This document shows, piece by piece, positions 6,249 to 7,195 of a stretch of 7,195 nucleotides of DNA. This stretch comes from PCC-6406 sp964353225 (lineage in GTDB: Bacteria > Cyanobacteriota > Cyanobacteriia > Phormidesmidales > Phormidesmidaceae). Where the stretch lies: contig CAYGVA010000209.1 of NCBI GenBank assembly GCA_964353225.1, forward strand, positions 1-7,195. Reading direction: 5' to 3'. Position 1 is the stretch's first letter, and every line of letters starts with the position of its first letter. A program made the position numbers and the translations under genes. Below the pieces are notes generated by a model, which worked only from the letters and a program-made list of their open reading frames with translations, had not been told where the DNA came from and searched no databases.

Positions 6249-6977
6249 ACGTAGGATGCGGCGGGAAGTCTGACCTACTACCCAGGCACTGCCGTCTGTT
6301 GGCGCACCCTCATAACTGTTGTGAAATTTGTCCTCACACCATTCCCGAACATTGCCATGCATATCCCGTAAGCCCCAACGGTTGGCCGGGAAATGCCCCA
6401 CAGCAGTGGTCTGCTCTCGATATTCCCCCGTCGGGCCGGAACCATAGGCAACGGTCCCCCGATAATTTGCCAGATCCGGGCTCAGGGTCGGCCCAAAGTG
6501 GAAGGGAGCTTCAGTCCCGGCTCGACAGGCATACTCCCATTCCGCCTCGCTGGGTAGGCGATACGCCTTATCCGTGCGCTCTGCCAGTTGTTGGCAATAG
6601 GCCACTGCCTCATTCCAGGTCACCCCAACCACCGGTTTCTCAGGGGCGACAAACTGTTCTGCGTCATATTTCTCAGCAGGATTCTGCCCCATGATCGCCA
6701 CATACTGAGCCTGGGTGACCGGAGTCTTGGCCATAAAAAAGGAGGGCACTGTTACCTGATGGCGGGGCAGTTCACGAGCATAGAAGCGCTGATAGTCCTC
6801 TTCGCTCACCTGTTGCTTCAGCTCTGCCGTCTCGGCCTCCGTCTGCCCCATCCAAAACTGCCCTGCGGGTATCAACATCAGCGACAGCGTTACCCCATCC
6901 CCCAAGTCCTCGGTGTAGCGCTTGTTGGTGCGCTGGTAGCGGTGCAGGGTCAGGGCGTTGGGTAAGGCAGTGGCCAC
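6126..6977 (-). CDS. formylglycine-generating-enzyme-like (FGE/SUMF1, C-type-lectin fold) protein
   Basis: A 283-residue single-domain protein of the FGE-sulfatase superfamily. The landmarks are in order: YTEDLGDGVTLSLMLIPAGQFWMGQ (21-45, visible as two joined blocks), PRHQVTVPSFFMAKTPVTQAQY (71-92), PVVGVTWNEAVAYCQQL (115-131), YRLPSEAEWEYACRAG (139-154), NRWGLRDMHGNVREWC (199-214), and LRGGSW to IGFRVC (242-276). True FGE enzymes oxidise a sulfatase cysteine using two cysteines near GGS. Here the first is T249 and only the second, C254, remains, so sulfatase activation is unlikely and ligand binding more plausible. The start is a GTG at 6977-6975: an in-frame TGA lies two codons upstream and AAGGGTGA sits at a suitable Shine-Dalgarno distance. 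It is co-directional with, but 191 bases before, the protease gene, so it may have its own transcript. Its C-terminal 40 codons look like a DGR variable region. Confidence 0.88.
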   Translation of the reverse strand: MATALPNALTLHRYQRTNKRYTEDLGDGVTLSLMLIPAGQFWMGQTEAETAELKQQVSEEDYQRFYARELPRHQVTVPSFFMAKTPVTQAQYVAIMGQNPAEKYDAEQFVAPEKPVVGVTWNEAVAYCQQLAERTDKAYRLPSEAEWEYACRAGTEAPFHFGPTLSPDLANYRGTVAYGSGPTGEYREQTTAVGHFPANRWGLRDMHGNVREWCEDKFHNSYEGAPTDGSAWVVGQTSRRILRGGSWSTTPRFCRSAFRDYFYADNRNYYIGFRVCCSAPTAL

Positions 6978-7128
6978 GGGTCACCCTTAGGCAGAGATCG
7001 CCTTTAGCCTATCCCGTTCTTTCGGGATTAGCCTCCTGGTGGCAGCACAGCCAGAAAAATAGGCGAAGTGATCAACAGGGTGAGCAATAATCGGCTAACC
7101 GCCTCAAGCCGCTATTAGAGACAACCCA
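6978..7128. promoter_or_regulatory. divergent intergenic region, probable promoters for both flanking genes
   Basis: This is a 151-base space between the minus-strand FGE-like start and a plus-strand start, so it should hold the promoter of at least one. It is AT-richer than its surroundings in places (AAAAATA near 7055, CAATAAT at 7084-7090). An imperfect inverted repeat CGGCT/AGCCG is at 7092-7111. I could not pair convincing -35 and -10 boxes at correct spacing for either direction. Confidence 0.4.
7004..7034. repeat. hairpin flanked by 7-base direct repeats upstream of the FGE-like gene
   Basis: ATCCCG (7011-7016) and CGGGAT (7023-7028) form a 6-base-pair stem with a 6-base loop. The stem is bracketed by TTAGCCT at 7004-7010 and again at 7028-7034. 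It lies 27 bases or more upstream of the GTG start, so it would fall in the 5' leader of the FGE-like mRNA or act as an operator. No T-run follows on either strand, which argues against a standard terminator. Confidence 0.4.
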
Positions 7129-7195
7129 ATGCCGAAGTCAAGCCTGATACCGGATGACGGGTATCGAGAATTACTAGACGCGCTCAAACAACGGA
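7129..7195 (+). CDS. start of a divergent gene, possibly a YhcG/DUF1016-type nuclease (partial)
   Basis: An ATG at 7129 opens a frame that is still open at the window edge after 22 codons, reading MPKSSLIPDDGYRELLDALK then QR. The pattern 'Y-LL--LK-R' shortly after the start resembles the N-terminus of DUF1016 (YhcG-like PDDEXK nuclease family) proteins, where it precedes a helical 'RAALAVNREL' block that would lie just outside the window. The upstream TTAGAGA is a weak ribosome-binding candidate. The gene would be transcribed away from the conflict cluster and so is not part of its operon. With so few residues both the gene and the family are tentative. Confidence 0.4.
   Translation, partial: MPKSSLIPDDGYRELLDALKQR

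Noticed and set aside
6029..6694. 221-codon plus-strand open frame
   Set aside because: It runs antisense through the FGE-like gene and the dispersed repeat, and its product is a Cys/Arg/Pro-rich mix without domain pattern.
7011..7028. Rho-independent terminator
   Set aside because: The stem is short and not followed by a T-run on either strand, and no gene is seen to end beside it.
1..7195. DGR template repeat or reverse transcriptase inside the window
   Set aside because: I looked for a second copy of the FGE C-terminal segment with Asn codons and for reverse-transcriptase motifs on both strands and found none; if they exist they are elsewhere.
1..7195. CRISPR array, tRNA, rRNA or insertion sequence
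   Set aside because: No regularly spaced direct repeats, no tRNA arm pattern, no rRNA-like segment and no transposase or terminal inverted repeats could be seen.

Overview
The window looks like part of a GC-rich cyanobacterial chromosome. The octamer GCGATCGC (HIP1, a cyanobacterial hallmark) occurs four times in 7.2 kb, and the gene families present are common in filamentous, gene-rich cyanobacteria. Genus cannot be assigned. Six co-directional genes on the minus strand fill almost the whole window. A possible seventh gene starts on the plus strand at the right edge. I see no rRNA, tRNA, CRISPR array, transposase or phage gene, and no gap between genes exceeds about 191 bases.

Order in the direction of transcription, right to left: (1) a stand-alone formylglycine-generating-enzyme-like (FGE/C-type-lectin fold) protein, 6977-6126; (2) a 191-base gap with a short dispersed repeat; (3) a trypsin-like serine protease with an N-terminal effector-associated domain (EAD1), 5934-4912; (4) a small three-helix membrane protein, 4891-4475; (5) a protein with its own EAD1 and a C-terminal VMAP-C domain, 4471-2999; (6) a MoxR-type AAA+ ATPase, 2972-1860; (7) a von Willebrand factor A-like protein of the SAV_2336 N-terminal family, starting at 1863 and leaving the window at base 1 without a stop. 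The last five are packed with gaps of 20, 3 and 26 bases and one 4-base overlap, so they read as one operon.

This is the layout of the vWA-MoxR-VMAP 'ternary' NTP-dependent conflict systems, recognised by comparative genomics in multicellular and socially complex bacteria. In the expected scheme (family knowledge plus inference) the MoxR ATPase and vWA protein form a chaperone-like switch and VMAP is the adaptor. The EAD1 on VMAP pairs with the EAD1 on the protease to recruit it, and proteolysis is the effector output. The membrane protein may place the complex at the membrane or act as a second effector. The FGE-like protein is the best candidate for the sensor.

The most interesting signal is at the C-terminus of that FGE-like protein. 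Its last 40 codons have the layout of a diversity-generating-retroelement (DGR) variable region: a conserved frame (GGSW, PR-C-RSA, DNRN, IGFRV) in which the positions usually filled by Asn carry S, T, F, D and Y, all with pyrimidine-ending codons reachable from AAY. The template repeat and reverse transcriptase are not in this window. The vWA protein has lost both MIDAS serines, and the FGE has lost one of the two catalytic cysteines of true sulfatase-activating enzymes. Both look like binding or scaffold versions of their folds.
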